Assembly (NCBI GenBank): GCA_017461745.1
Contig: JAFTXE010000001.1
Span: 1 to 48,118, forward strand
Source: Clostridia bacterium
GTDB taxonomy: Bacteria; Bacillota; Clostridia; Oscillospirales; CAG-272
Reading direction: 5' to 3'
Length of the DNA: 48,118 nt
The notes under the pieces are model-generated. The model did no database searches. It was not told where the DNA came from and was given only the letters and a program-made list of their open reading frames with translations. Position numbers and translations under genes: made by a program. How positions within the stretch are numbered: position 1 is the stretch's first letter; each line of letters opens with the position of its first letter. This document shows, in pieces, positions 14,414 to 22,575 of this stretch.

Positions 14414-14833
14414 ATGGAAATCGCAATAATAGCACACGACCTCAAGAAAGAGCTTATGGCTCAGTTTTGTATCGCGTATTGCGGTATTTTGAGTAAGCAT
14501 AATCTTTGCGCTACGGCGCTGACCGCTAAATATATTTCCGAGGCAACGGGACTTAAAATAAATAAGCTCATGTCAGGAAAGCAGGGCGGAGAACAGCAGG
14601 TAGCGTCCAGAGTTGCATATAACGAGATCGACGTTCTTCTGTATTTCAGAGATACGAGAGCGACTAACATAAATAATACGGTCGAGCACGAGCTGTTGCG
14701 TATGTGCGACCTCTACAATATTCCCGTGGCTACTAATATAGCAACGGCAGAGGTCATTATAACCGCGCTTGACAGAGGCGACCTCGATTGGAGAGAGCTT
14801 GTAAATCCTCGCTCGGAGATCAACAAGAAGTAA
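14414..14833 (+). CDS. Methylglyoxal synthase-like protein with altered active site
   Basis: A 139-residue protein aligned over its full length with MgsA, which converts dihydroxyacetone phosphate to methylglyoxal. Conserved parts are I-A-H-D at the N-terminus, C-A-T followed by a threonine, S-G-x-x-G-G, F-R-D and N-I-P-V-A-T-N-I-A-T-A-E. Departures at key positions by comparison with E. coli MgsA: the catalytic aspartate of G-G-D-Q-Q is glutamate (G-G-E-Q-Q); A-T-G-T-T-G reads A-T-A-L-T-A; and the P-H-x-P-D segment with the active-site His and second Asp is I-N-N-T-V. Fold assignment is secure but activity is doubtful. The ribosome binding site GGGAGGT precedes the ATG. Confidence 0.8.
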   Translation: MEIAIIAHDLKKELMAQFCIAYCGILSKHNLCATALTAKYISEATGLKINKLMSGKQGGEQQVASRVAYNEIDVLLYFRDTRATNINNTVEHELLRMCDLYNIPVATNIATAEVIITALDRGDLDWRELVNPRSEINKK

Positions 14834-14858
14834 TTTTACCTATAAACACAAAGATACG

Positions 14859-15052
14859 TCTTTGCTTAAACGGCTCTACAGAGAGAAAACAAATGCTTCG
14901 TGGTAAGCAAGCTGAGAAGTTTTCGTGAACGCAGGCAAGGGTACCGCTTTGTGCGCCTATTTAAATATTTTTGTTAAAGTAAAAAGCTCGGGTGGAACCG
15001 TGCGTGAATTTGTTTTCGCACCCCGAACAGCATCATGCTGTTCGGGGTTTTT
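14859..15052 (+). promoter_or_regulatory. T-box leader controlling thrS
   Basis: The T-box sequence GGGTGGAACCGTGCG lies at 14990-15004, just before a strong terminator (15021-15052). Upstream is a stem I-like region with AGAGAG at about 14880 and GCTGAGA at 14911. A helix pairs GAAAAC (14884-14889) with GTTTTC (14919-14924). Uncharged tRNA binding would favour the antiterminator (established mechanism). Two threonine codons are candidate specifiers, ACG 14929-14931 and ACC 14943-14945; I cannot choose without a fold. The short hairpin 14860-14875 with a TACG loop may belong to the mgsA-like mRNA end. Confidence 0.88.
15021..15052 (+). terminator. T-box attenuator terminator
   Basis: A 12-bp stem, CCCCGAACAGCA 15021-15032 with 15036-15047, three-base loop, then TTTTT. 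Confidence 0.92.
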
Positions 15053-15080
15053 GCGTCTTTTGAAGCTTAATAAGATTGTC

Positions 15081-15295
15081 GTGGTCGCCCCTACTTTAGA
15101 GGTATACGAACCGCATCTTTCAATGAAAAAGAAACCCGTCAAACGTGCAGCAGCGCCCCGCGCGGTTTCCACCTCGGAAAACACCGTACTTCCAATTAAG
15201 CACGCCACAAAATTATAACAGCCTTATTATTTATTTTTCACGAGTTCTTTGGGGTATGGGGTCTTTCTCCGAAAGAAAGACCCCGAATAACCCCT
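15081..15295 (+). repeat. Intergenic repeat family 1, copy A
   Basis: It shares GAAACCCGTCAAACGTGCAG (15132-15151), CTTCCAATTAAGCAC and GAGTTCTTTG with copies near 28185, 34535 and 47815. It contains two foldbacks: one around CCCGTCAAACG...GTTTC and one GGGGTCTTTC/GAAAGACCCC (about 15260-15284). The GGTCGCCCCTAC left part is shared with the copy at 47815-48040. It separates the T-box terminator from the thrS start, so read-through transcripts carry it. Confidence 0.85.
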
Positions 15296-15336
15296 CATTA
15301 TAAACTAACACAAAAAATAATTTCGGAGGAAAAATC

Positions 15337-17280
15337 ATGAAAATCAATTTTGGAGAACAGGTAATTGAAAAGTCAGAGCCGATAAGTGTTTACGACGCCG
15401 CTGCCGAGGCTGGCATTATCAGCCGCGCCGTTCTTGCGGCAAAGGTTGACGGCAAGCTTTGCGCGCTGACTACTCTTATCGAAAGCGACGCGAACGTTGA
15501 GCTTCTCACGTTTGCGGACGAGGACGGAAAGCACGTATTCCGTCATACCGCATCCCACGTGCTTGCTCAGGCGGTAAAGAGACTTTACCCCGAGGCAAAG
15601 CTTACCATCGGTCCTGCTATTGAGAACGGATTTTATTACGACATCGACAGCGAGGTCTCCGTTACTCCCGAGGTCCTCGGACTTCTCGAAGCGGAAATGA
15701 AAAAGATAGTAAAGGAAAACCACAAGATAGAGAGATTTGAGCTTCCTCGCAACGAGGCTATCGCTCTTATGACGGAGAAGAACGAGCCTTATAAGGTTCA
15801 GCTTATCGAGGAGCTTCCCGAGGGAGAGGTAATAAGCTTCTACCGTCAGGGTGAATTCGTTGACCTTTGCGCAGGCCCTCACCTCTTTTCAACGGGCGCT
15901 ATCAAGGCGTTCAAGCTGACGCAGTGTACGGGCGCTTATTGGAAGGGCGACCAGAACAACAAGATGCTTCAGAGAATTTACGGCACTGCATTTCCTACCA
16001 AGGACGAGCTTAAGGCTTATCTTGACATGGTAGAGGAGGCAAAGAAGCGCGATCACAATAAGATAGGACGCGAGCTTGAGTACTTTACTACCGTTGATAC
16101 TCTTGGTCAAGGCTTGCCCGTAATGCTGCCTAAGGGCGCAAGAGTTATTCAGACACTTCAGCGATGGGTTGAGGACGTTGAGCAGAAGAGAGGCTATCTG
16201 CTGACGAAAACGCCTCTTATGGCAAAGAGAGAATTTTTCAAAATATCAGGACATTGGGATCACTATCTTGACGGAATGTTTATTATTGGCGATCCTTACG
16301 ACGAGACCAAGGAATGCTTTGCGCTCCGTCCTATGACCTGCCCATTCCAGTACCAAGTATTTCTTAACAAGAAGCGCTCTTACCGAGACCTTCCCATGAG
16401 ACTTGGCGAGACGTCAACGCTTTTCAGAAATGAGGATTCTGGCGAGATGCACGGACTTATCCGAGTTCGTCAGTTCACTATTTCCGAGGGACATCTCGTC
16501 CTCAGACCCGATCAGCTTGCCGAGGAGTTCAAGAACTGCCTTGATCTCGCGAAATATTGCCTTGAATCCGTTGGACTCTGGGAGGATTGCTATTTCAGAT
16601 TTTCTCAATGGGATCCCAACCGTACGGATAAGTATGAGGGTACGGAGGAGCAGTGGAACGAGGCTCAAAGTATAATGGGGGAGCTGCTTGATAAATACCT
16701 TGGTGAAGGTAATTATAAGATAGGTATAGACGAGGCGGCGTTCTACGGCCCTAAGCTTGATATTCAGATGAAAAACGTTCATGGTAAAGAAGATACTCTC
16801 GTTACTATTCAGATAGATATGCTTCTCGCTAAGAAGTTCGGCATGGAGTATACCGACTCCAACGACAAGAGAGTAACTCCGTATATTATTCACAGAACCT
16901 CTCTGGGCTGCTACGAGCGTACGCTCGCTCTGCTTCTTGAAAAGTATGCGGGCGCGCTTCCTATGTGGATAGCTCCCGAGCAGATAAGACTTATGCCCAT
17001 AGGCGACGAGCAGCTTGAATACGCAAACGGAATTGCCCGCAATCTTGAAAATCTCGGCATGAGAGTTTCCGTTGATTCAAGAAACGAGAAGATAGGCTAC
17101 AAGATAAGAGCCGCTCAGCTTGAAAAGATTCCCTTCATGCTCGTAATAGGCGAGAAGGAAATGGCAGACGGTACCGTTTCCGTACGTTCTCGCAAGAAGG
17201 GCGATATGGGCGTTATGACCGCCGAGGAATTTACTGTGTTTGCTAAGCAGCAGGTAGACGACCTCGTTCTTGACAATTAA
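15337..17280 (+). CDS. thrS: Threonyl-tRNA synthetase
   Basis: Class II ThrRS, 647 residues. It has an N-terminal TGS domain (about 1-60), an editing domain with H-T-A-S-H-V-L-A-Q-A and C-A-G-P-H, a catalytic domain, and a C-terminal anticodon-binding domain from about 550. The zinc-binding residues are kept: Cys in R-P-M-T-C-P-F-Q, His in S-E-G-H-L-V and His in I-I-H-R-T-S-L-G. The motifs M-T-C-P-F-Q and L-G-E-T-S-T-L-F-R differ from the common M-N-C-P-G-H and A-E-F-G forms, a variant I associate with gut Clostridia. The ribosome binding site GGAGGA precedes the ATG. The gene is regulated by the T-box upstream. Confidence 0.96.
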   Translation: MKINFGEQVIEKSEPISVYDAAAEAGIISRAVLAAKVDGKLCALTTLIESDANVELLTFADEDGKHVFRHTASHVLAQAVKRLYPEAKLTIGPAIENGFYYDIDSEVSVTPEVLGLLEAEMKKIVKENHKIERFELPRNEAIALMTEKNEPYKVQLIEELPEGEVISFYRQGEFVDLCAGPHLFSTGAIKAFKLTQCTGAYWKGDQNNKMLQRIYGTAFPTKDELKAYLDMVEEAKKRDHNKIGRELEYFTTVDTLGQGLPVMLPKGARVIQTLQRWVEDVEQKRGYLLTKTPLMAKREFFKISGHWDHYLDGMFIIGDPYDETKECFALRPMTCPFQYQVFLNKKRSYRDLPMRLGETSTLFRNEDSGEMHGLIRVRQFTISEGHLVLRPDQLAEEFKNCLDLAKYCLESVGLWEDCYFRFSQWDPNRTDKYEGTEEQWNEAQSIMGELLDKYLGEGNYKIGIDEAAFYGPKLDIQMKNVHGKEDTLVTIQIDMLLAKKFGMEYTDSNDKRVTPYIIHRTSLGCYERTLALLLEKYAGALPMWIAPEQIRLMPIGDEQLEYANGIARNLENLGMRVSVDSRNEKIGYKIRAAQLEKIPFMLVIGEKEMADGTVSVRSRKKGDMGVMTAEEFTVFAKQQVDDLVLDN

Positions 17281-17312
17281 TAATCAACTTAGCAAAAAAC
17301 AGGAGAATAGAA

Positions 17313-19700
17313 ATGTTAGATAAGCATCTTATAGCAAAAACACAGCCCGTTGCCGTACCCGAAAATATAGTTTGTTGGAAGGATATTCGTGTAAGTGTTC
17401 TCACCCCGACTCTTTTCCGAGTTGAAAAGAACGAAAAGGGAAGCTTTTGTGATAAGGCAACTCAGGGAGTCTGGTTCAGAAACACTCCTGCGGTGAAATT
17501 TTCCGTAGCCGAAAAAGAGGACGGGCTTTGTATTACCACTGATAAGGCTACGCTTTGCGTCAAGGCGGACGTTATGAAATCAACGGTAACCGTTGACGGT
17601 AACGAAGTAACGCTCAGAAGTATAAAAAATCTTCCCGGAGCTTACCGTACTCTCGACAGATGCGACGGAAAATATTATCTTGAAAAGGACAACGAGACGT
17701 GGACGCCCATAAAGCTTGACGATGGCGTCGTATCAGAGTGCGGAGTCGGAATTTACGACGACGCAAAGACGCTCATACTTGACGAGGACGGAAGACTTTA
17801 CGCGAGAGACGATGACACCGCTGACCTTTACGTATTTGCTCACGGAAAGGATTACAGAGGAGCGCTCCGCGACCTCTATACCGTCAGCGGCAGAGTTCCC
17901 GTTATACCGAGATACGCACTCGGAAACTGGTGGAGTCGCTACCATGCGTATACAGAGAAGGAATATCTGCACATTCTTGATAAGCTTGCGGACAGAAACG
18001 TTCCTCTGACCGTTGCGACCATAGATATGGATTGGCACTGGTCAACGACGCTTGACGAGCGTAAGGGAATAACCGAGAGCGGCAAGAACGACGACTTCCA
18101 CGGTGGAGCTAAGGGCTGGACGGGATATAGCTGGAACACCGATCTTTTCCCGAATTACAAGGCGTTTTTAAAGAAGATACAGGACAGAGACCTTAAGATA
18201 ACACTAAATCTTCACCCTGCTGTCGGAGTGCGTTATTTCGAGGATATGTACGAGGAAATGGCTAAGGCTGTTGGAATAGACCCCAAGACCGAGGAGAAGG
18301 TAGCCTTTGATTTTACGTCCGACGACTTTATCAATGCGTACTTCAAGATATTACACAAGCCCTACGAGCACGACGGAGTTGAATTCTGGTGGATAGATTG
18401 GCAGCAGGGAACTAAGACCAACACCCCGGGACTTGATCCCCTCTGGGCGCTTAACCATTATCACACTCTTGACAACGCCAAGGAGCACGCGCCGCTGATA
18501 CTTTCAAGATACTGCGGTATAGGCTCGCACCGTTATCCTCTTGGATTTTCGGGTGATACTATCATAACGTGGAAATCGCTCCGCTATATTCCATACTTTA
18601 CTGCTATGGGAACAAATGCGGGATATACCTGGTGGAGTCACGATATCGGCGGACACATGATGGGCTTTAAGGACGACGAGCTTTACGCAAGATATATTCA
18701 GTTCGGTGTATTCAGCCCCATCAACAGACTTCATTGCTCAAACTCCCGAATGGCTACCAAGGAGCCGTCATATTATCTGAACGGCGCGGGACTTATCGCT
18801 GAGGAGTTCCTCAGACTCAGACATAAGATGATACCCTTCCTGTATTCCGCAAGCTACAGAACTCACGCTTACGGAGAGGCGCTTATCGAGCCTATGTATT
18901 ACGCATATCCCGAATGTGCCGATGCATATAAGTGCGACGGTCAGTATATGTTTGGCGGTCAGCTTCTCGTAGCTCCTATTACTAAGAAGAGCAACTCCAA
19001 GGGCTTGGTCGAAAAGAAGGTGTGGCTACCCGAGGGAAGATGGACGGACATCTTTACGGGTGACAGATACGTTGGCGGTAAATGGGTAACTATGGTTCGT
19101 TGGATGGATAATCTTCCCGCTCTCGCAAGGGAAGGTGGATTCGTGGTTCTCGATGGACGCAAATATACCAACAGCGTAGCTAATCCCGACGTTCTTGACG
19201 TTATGACGTTTAACGGTAACGGCGAATACGAGCTTTACGAGGACAAGGACGGAAGCGCAATGAATACTCATTTTGAGTCGAGTGCCAAGGACGGAGTTCA
19301 GTCCGTTGAGATATATGCGGACGGAGATCTGTCAGTAATGCCCGAGCGTACGTATAAGCTTCAGTTCAGAAATATCCCCGAGGGCGAGGTCAAGGTATAC
19401 GTTGACGGCAAGGCGGCTGACTTTGATACGGATATCGATGATTTCCTGACGGTCATAGTCGAGGGCGTTTGCTCCGAGAGCCGTGTGCGCGTAGAGGTAG
19501 CTTACGAGACGACCGAGCGCGAGTACAGAAACAAGGAGCTTTTGTACTCTCTCAGACGCCTCGAGGGACTTTATTCTCATAAGAGCAAGATCTATAAGGA
19601 TATCAGAGATCTTGAGGACGATGAATACCGCGACGCAATTGAGCAGAACGAAAACTTCAGCAGAATTGAAAAGAACAGACTGCTGGAGAGCTTGGAATAA
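17313..19700 (+). CDS. GH31 glycoside hydrolase (alpha-glucosidase type)
   Basis: A 795-residue cytoplasmic protein, with no signal peptide. It has an N-terminal beta-sandwich, a (beta/alpha)8 barrel starting about residue 205 (N-W-W-S-R-Y) and C-terminal beta domains from about 590. The probable nucleophile is D362 in W-W-I-D-W-Q-Q-G and the acid/base D415 in G-F-S-G-D-T. The D-W-Q-Q-G form instead of the common D-M-N-E marks a distinct subgroup, so substrate (alpha-glucoside, alpha-xyloside or alpha-GalNAc) is open. It lies 32 bases after thrS with an AGGAG site and no visible promoter. It may depend on read-through from thrS, an odd pairing. Confidence 0.88.
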   Translation: MLDKHLIAKTQPVAVPENIVCWKDIRVSVLTPTLFRVEKNEKGSFCDKATQGVWFRNTPAVKFSVAEKEDGLCITTDKATLCVKADVMKSTVTVDGNEVTLRSIKNLPGAYRTLDRCDGKYYLEKDNETWTPIKLDDGVVSECGVGIYDDAKTLILDEDGRLYARDDDTADLYVFAHGKDYRGALRDLYTVSGRVPVIPRYALGNWWSRYHAYTEKEYLHILDKLADRNVPLTVATIDMDWHWSTTLDERKGITESGKNDDFHGGAKGWTGYSWNTDLFPNYKAFLKKIQDRDLKITLNLHPAVGVRYFEDMYEEMAKAVGIDPKTEEKVAFDFTSDDFINAYFKILHKPYEHDGVEFWWIDWQQGTKTNTPGLDPLWALNHYHTLDNAKEHAPLILSRYCGIGSHRYPLGFSGDTIITWKSLRYIPYFTAMGTNAGYTWWSHDIGGHMMGFKDDELYARYIQFGVFSPINRLHCSNSRMATKEPSYYLNGAGLIAEEFLRLRHKMIPFLYSASYRTHAYGEALIEPMYYAYPECADAYKCDGQYMFGGQLLVAPITKKSNSKGLVEKKVWLPEGRWTDIFTGDRYVGGKWVTMVRWMDNLPALAREGGFVVLDGRKYTNSVANPDVLDVMTFNGNGEYELYEDKDGSAMNTHFESSAKDGVQSVEIYADGDLSVMPERTYKLQFRNIPEGEVKVYVDGKAADFDTDIDDFLTVIVEGVCSESRVRVEVAYETTEREYRNKELLYSLRRLEGLYSHKSKIYKDIRDLEDDEYRDAIEQNENFSRIEKNRLLESLE

Positions 19701-19710
19701 TAAACATATG

Positions 19711-19741
19711 AGAGGGTGGATTGTCAATTCACCCTCTTTGA
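19711..19741 (+). terminator. Terminator after the GH31 gene
   Basis: AGAGGGTG 19711-19718 pairs with CACCCTCT 19730-19737, with additional pairing inside the loop (ATTG/CAAT). The tail is short (TTTG). Confidence 0.65.
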
Positions 19742-19767
19742 CATAAAAGCTTTAATTATAGCAAAGC

Positions 19768-19806
19768 AAAAAGAACAAAGGCTATCTCGTTTTTTGAGAT
19801 AGCCTT
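19768..19806 (-). terminator. Terminator after azlCD
   Basis: AAGGCTATCTC 19778-19788 pairs with 19796-19806. The minus strand continues TTGTTCTTTTTG. Confidence 0.8.
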
Positions 19807-19826
19807 GTATCTTAATTGAAGTCAAA

Positions 19827-20171
19827 TTAAATCAGCGATATCGCCATTGCCGCGAAGGCGGCGGGGGGATTGGTGAACAGCTCGATTACGAACACGATCA
19901 CGCAAGCTGATACTGCGACGAAGAACAGTCCCCGTCCGAAATATGCAAGCGCCATTGCCGCAAGCAATGCGATAAGCGCCGCTATGGGAGATTGCGTTGC
20001 GCTGATTATTGACGGGAAGGTCATGACCGCAAGTGTTACGTAGGGGACGTAATACAGAAAGGATCTGACCGTTCTGTTCTTTATTTCTTTTCTTATCAGC
20101 GTCAGCGGCAGAACTCTGATAATATAGGTAACTCCCGCCATACACGCTATGTAAATAAATACGTTATGCAT
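19827..20171 (-). CDS. azlD: AzlD-family branched-chain amino acid exporter subunit
   Basis: A 114-residue protein with four hydrophobic segments, including T-Y-I-I-R-V-L-P-L near the N-terminus, a conserved AzlD feature. AzlD is the small partner of AzlC, and together they export branched-chain amino acids or analogues (established for Bacillus and Corynebacterium BrnFE). The gene overlaps the end of azlC by 8 bases, indicating translational coupling. A terminator follows. Confidence 0.92.
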   Translation of the reverse strand: MHNVFIYIACMAGVTYIIRVLPLTLIRKEIKNRTVRSFLYYVPYVTLAVMTFPSIISATQSPIAALIALLAAMALAYFGRGLFFVAVSACVIVFVIELFTNPPAAFAAMAISLI

Positions 20172-20895
20172 CGTTCTTTTCCTCCTTAGGCTTGTCCGCT
20201 CTGTCTACGGGGAAAAGTATAGCTGCCGCCAAGGAGATTATGACGGTGAGGATTATTATTCTTATTCCGCTTGATACGTCTCTGATAAACGGTAGCTTTT
20301 CAAAGGCGTAGCTTGCCGCAAAGCTTATAGCGACGAGCGCCGCCACTATCTTGTTTTTCTTTGCCTCGGGAATGAAAACGGAGATAAACATACCGTAAAG
20401 TCCCACGGCAAGCGCGCTGAGCAGACGCGCGGGAAGAATATTTCCGAGAAGCGCGCCGACGAGCGTTCCTCCCGTCCAGCCCATAGTAGCGACTACAAAC
20501 GTACCGTAGGTAAAATAAGGTGAAAGTCTGCCAACGAGCGACACGGAAACGCCGAATATTTCGTCGGTAACGGTAAATCCAAGCAAAAGGCGCTCCCACC
20601 ATTTAACGTTTTCGTCAAGCTTTTGGGAAAGAGAGGCGGACATAAGCAGGTATCTGGCGTTAGCTACCGCTTCCATGAGCGTCACCTCGACGTAAGAAGC
20701 TCCCACCGCGATGAGTGAAAAGCCAACGTACTCGCCCGCCGACGCATTTATAAGCAAGCTTGTCAGCGCCGCCTGAAGCGAGGTTATACCCGCATTCCTT
20801 GCGGCAATTCCAAGCGCTATAGCTACGGCAAAATACCCGAGAGATATAGGTATTCCCGCCTTCATTCCTTTGGCAAACCATTGCCTTTTAGTCAT
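20164..20895 (-). CDS. azlC: AzlC-family branched-chain amino acid exporter
   Basis: A 243-residue membrane protein with about seven hydrophobic segments. The N-terminal G-I-P-I-S-L-G-Y-F-A-V-A-I-A-L-G and the mid-protein N-A-R-Y-L-L-M-S-A-S-L are AzlC signatures, as is the T-D-E-I-F motif. ATG 20895 is chosen for its GGAGGA site; 13 further in-frame codons upstream lack one. The basic, lysine-rich C-terminus ends inside azlD. The 5' region holds two hairpins and no clear promoter. Confidence 0.93.
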   Translation of the reverse strand: MTKRQWFAKGMKAGIPISLGYFAVAIALGIAARNAGITSLQAALTSLLINASAGEYVGFSLIAVGASYVEVTLMEAVANARYLLMSASLSQKLDENVKWWERLLLGFTVTDEIFGVSVSLVGRLSPYFTYGTFVVATMGWTGGTLVGALLGNILPARLLSALAVGLYGMFISVFIPEAKKNKIVAALVAISFAASYAFEKLPFIRDVSSGIRIIILTVIISLAAAILFPVDRADKPKEEKNDA

Positions 20896-20933
20896 AATGT
20901 CCTCCACATTGTAAAAACGATGGTAAACTACCA

Positions 20934-20996
20934 CGCCGACGGCGTGGGTAAAGGGTCATTGCGCAAACACGCAACAACCCTTTATTTTTTTGTTTT
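20934..20996. other. Two hairpins between uraA and azlC
   Basis: CCACGCCG/GGCGTGG (about 20932-20949), and AAAGGGT...ACCCTTT with inner TTGCG/CGCAA pairs (about 20950-20984), followed by T-rich sequence on the plus strand only. On minus they form the azlC 5' region; on plus they could stop antisense transcription into uraA. The role is not clear. Confidence 0.5.
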
Positions 20997-21015
20997 ATTT
21001 TTCTCGAATTTTCGA

Positions 21016-22368
21016 TTATTTCTTTTTATCGAGGTTTATCTTCATGGAAACGAAGAGATTGGTAAGGATACCGAGGATAAGTGAGCAAGCAACGGAGGTT
21101 ATAGTTACCTTTCCGAAGGTGAGCGTAAGTCCGCCGATACCCGAAATGAGTATTACGCTGACAACGAACAGATTTCTGTTTTCTTCGAGGTCTACCTTCT
21201 GTATCATCTTGAGACCCGATACCGCGATAAATCCGTAAAGCGCCATACAAACGCCGCCCATTACGCACGAGGGAATGGAGTTAACGAACGCTACGAAGGG
21301 AGAGATAAAGGAAATAATAATTGCGCCTATTGCCGCCGTGAGTATAGTAACGACGGATGCGTTACCCGTTATAGCGACGCAAGCCACGGACTCGCCGTAG
21401 GTGGTATTGGGACAACCGCCGAAGAACGCGCCTGCCATTGAACCAACTCCGTCACCGAGAAGAGTGTTGTGAAGACCGGGATCTTCAAGCAGATCCTTCT
21501 CAATTATCGAGGAGATGTTCTTATGGTCTGCGATATGCTCCGCAAATACAACGAGCGCAACGGGAGTATATGCTACGAATACCGTGAGAATATAAGAGAA
21601 GTCTATGACTTCAAAGCCACCGAGCGCTTTTACAAAGGTGAACTCGGGAATGGCAAAGAACGTTTTAATTCCAACTCCGTCGGATACGAGCGCCTTGAAG
21701 GAATCAAAGTTTATTATCATCAGCGCGGGTACGTCCGCAAGCGTTCCGATAACGGTAAATATAAGAGCTAAAACGTATCCCGCAAGAATACCGATAATAA
21801 AGGGGATAAGCTTCATCATTTTCTTTCCGAAAACAGAGCAGAAGATTACCGTTGCGAGAGTAAACAGACCGCAGAGTATAGCTATAAGGGTATTTCCACC
21901 CGCAGGCGCTGTTCCAAGGTCGGAGACGGCGTTACCCGCAAGAGACAGACCGATAATAGCGACCGTCGGACCGATAACGACGGCGGGCATAAGCTTGTTT
22001 ATCCAAGAGACGCCTACGCACTTTACTATTATGGAAATAATAACGTAAACGAGTCCTGCGAATATAGCTCCTATGATAAGACCGAGATAGCCGAGAGCTA
22101 TGGTTGACGCTCCTGCGAACGCAGCCGCCATAGAGCCGAGGAAAGCGAAGGACGAGCCGAGGAAAACGGGGCTTCTGAACTTTGTGAACATGAGATACAC
22201 GATAGTTCCCGCGCCTGCTCCGAGAAGAGCCGCCGCAGGCGACATTCCGTTACCTGTAATTACGGGAACGACTAACGTGGCAGCCATAATTGCCAGCAGC
22301 TGTTGCAATGCCAGAACTATGAGCTGAGGGAACTTGGGTTTGTCATTGATGTTGTAAACGAGTTTCAT
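21016..22368 (-). CDS. uraA: Uracil permease (NCS2 family)
   Basis: A 450-residue transporter with 12-14 hydrophobic segments. The conserved F-A-E-H-I-A-D-H segment at about residue 275 carries the substrate-binding glutamate, and G-G-C-P-N-T-T-Y-G-E near 320 is the NCS2 signature in its uracil-type form. It imports uracil with protons. The ATG at 22368 follows a GGAGGG site. It is a single gene with its own promoter and a leader under 30 nt, too short for an attenuator. Confidence 0.94.
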   Translation of the reverse strand: MKLVYNINDKPKFPQLIVLALQQLLAIMAATLVVPVITGNGMSPAAALLGAGAGTIVYLMFTKFRSPVFLGSSFAFLGSMAAAFAGASTIALGYLGLIIGAIFAGLVYVIISIIVKCVGVSWINKLMPAVVIGPTVAIIGLSLAGNAVSDLGTAPAGGNTLIAILCGLFTLATVIFCSVFGKKMMKLIPFIIGILAGYVLALIFTVIGTLADVPALMIINFDSFKALVSDGVGIKTFFAIPEFTFVKALGGFEVIDFSYILTVFVAYTPVALVVFAEHIADHKNISSIIEKDLLEDPGLHNTLLGDGVGSMAGAFFGGCPNTTYGESVACVAITGNASVVTILTAAIGAIIISFISPFVAFVNSIPSCVMGGVCMALYGFIAVSGLKMIQKVDLEENRNLFVVSVILISGIGGLTLTFGKVTITSVACSLILGILTNLFVSMKINLDKKK

Positions 22369-22402
22369 TTAGTACCCTCCTAAAATATTTTTATATACGT
22401 TA

Positions 22403-22431
22403 AGTATATCATAAATAATTATTTTTGTAAA
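22403..22431 (-). promoter_or_regulatory. uraA promoter
   Basis: Minus-strand TTTACA (22431-22426) and TATACT (22408-22403), 17-nt spacer. Confidence 0.75.
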
Positions 22432-22502
22432 TAGAAAACCGCAAAAATCGCGTTTTTTCATTAATATTTTTAGCTTGTAATATGATAATGAAGATTTTTC
22501 TA

Positions 22503-22531
22503 TTGACAATTCTCTTTTCATATGATAAAAT
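22503..22531 (+). promoter_or_regulatory. lysS promoter
   Basis: TTGACA 22503-22508 and TAAAAT 22526-22531, 17-nt spacer, 44 bases before the start codon. There is no T-box in this short leader. Confidence 0.8.
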
Positions 22532-22575
22532 AATATATTGAAAAATTATGTTTGTTTATATTTAAGGAGAAAAAA

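Noticed and set aside
22432..22575. T-box or lysine riboswitch before lysS
   Set aside because: The leader after the promoter is under 45 nt and contains no T-box sequence.
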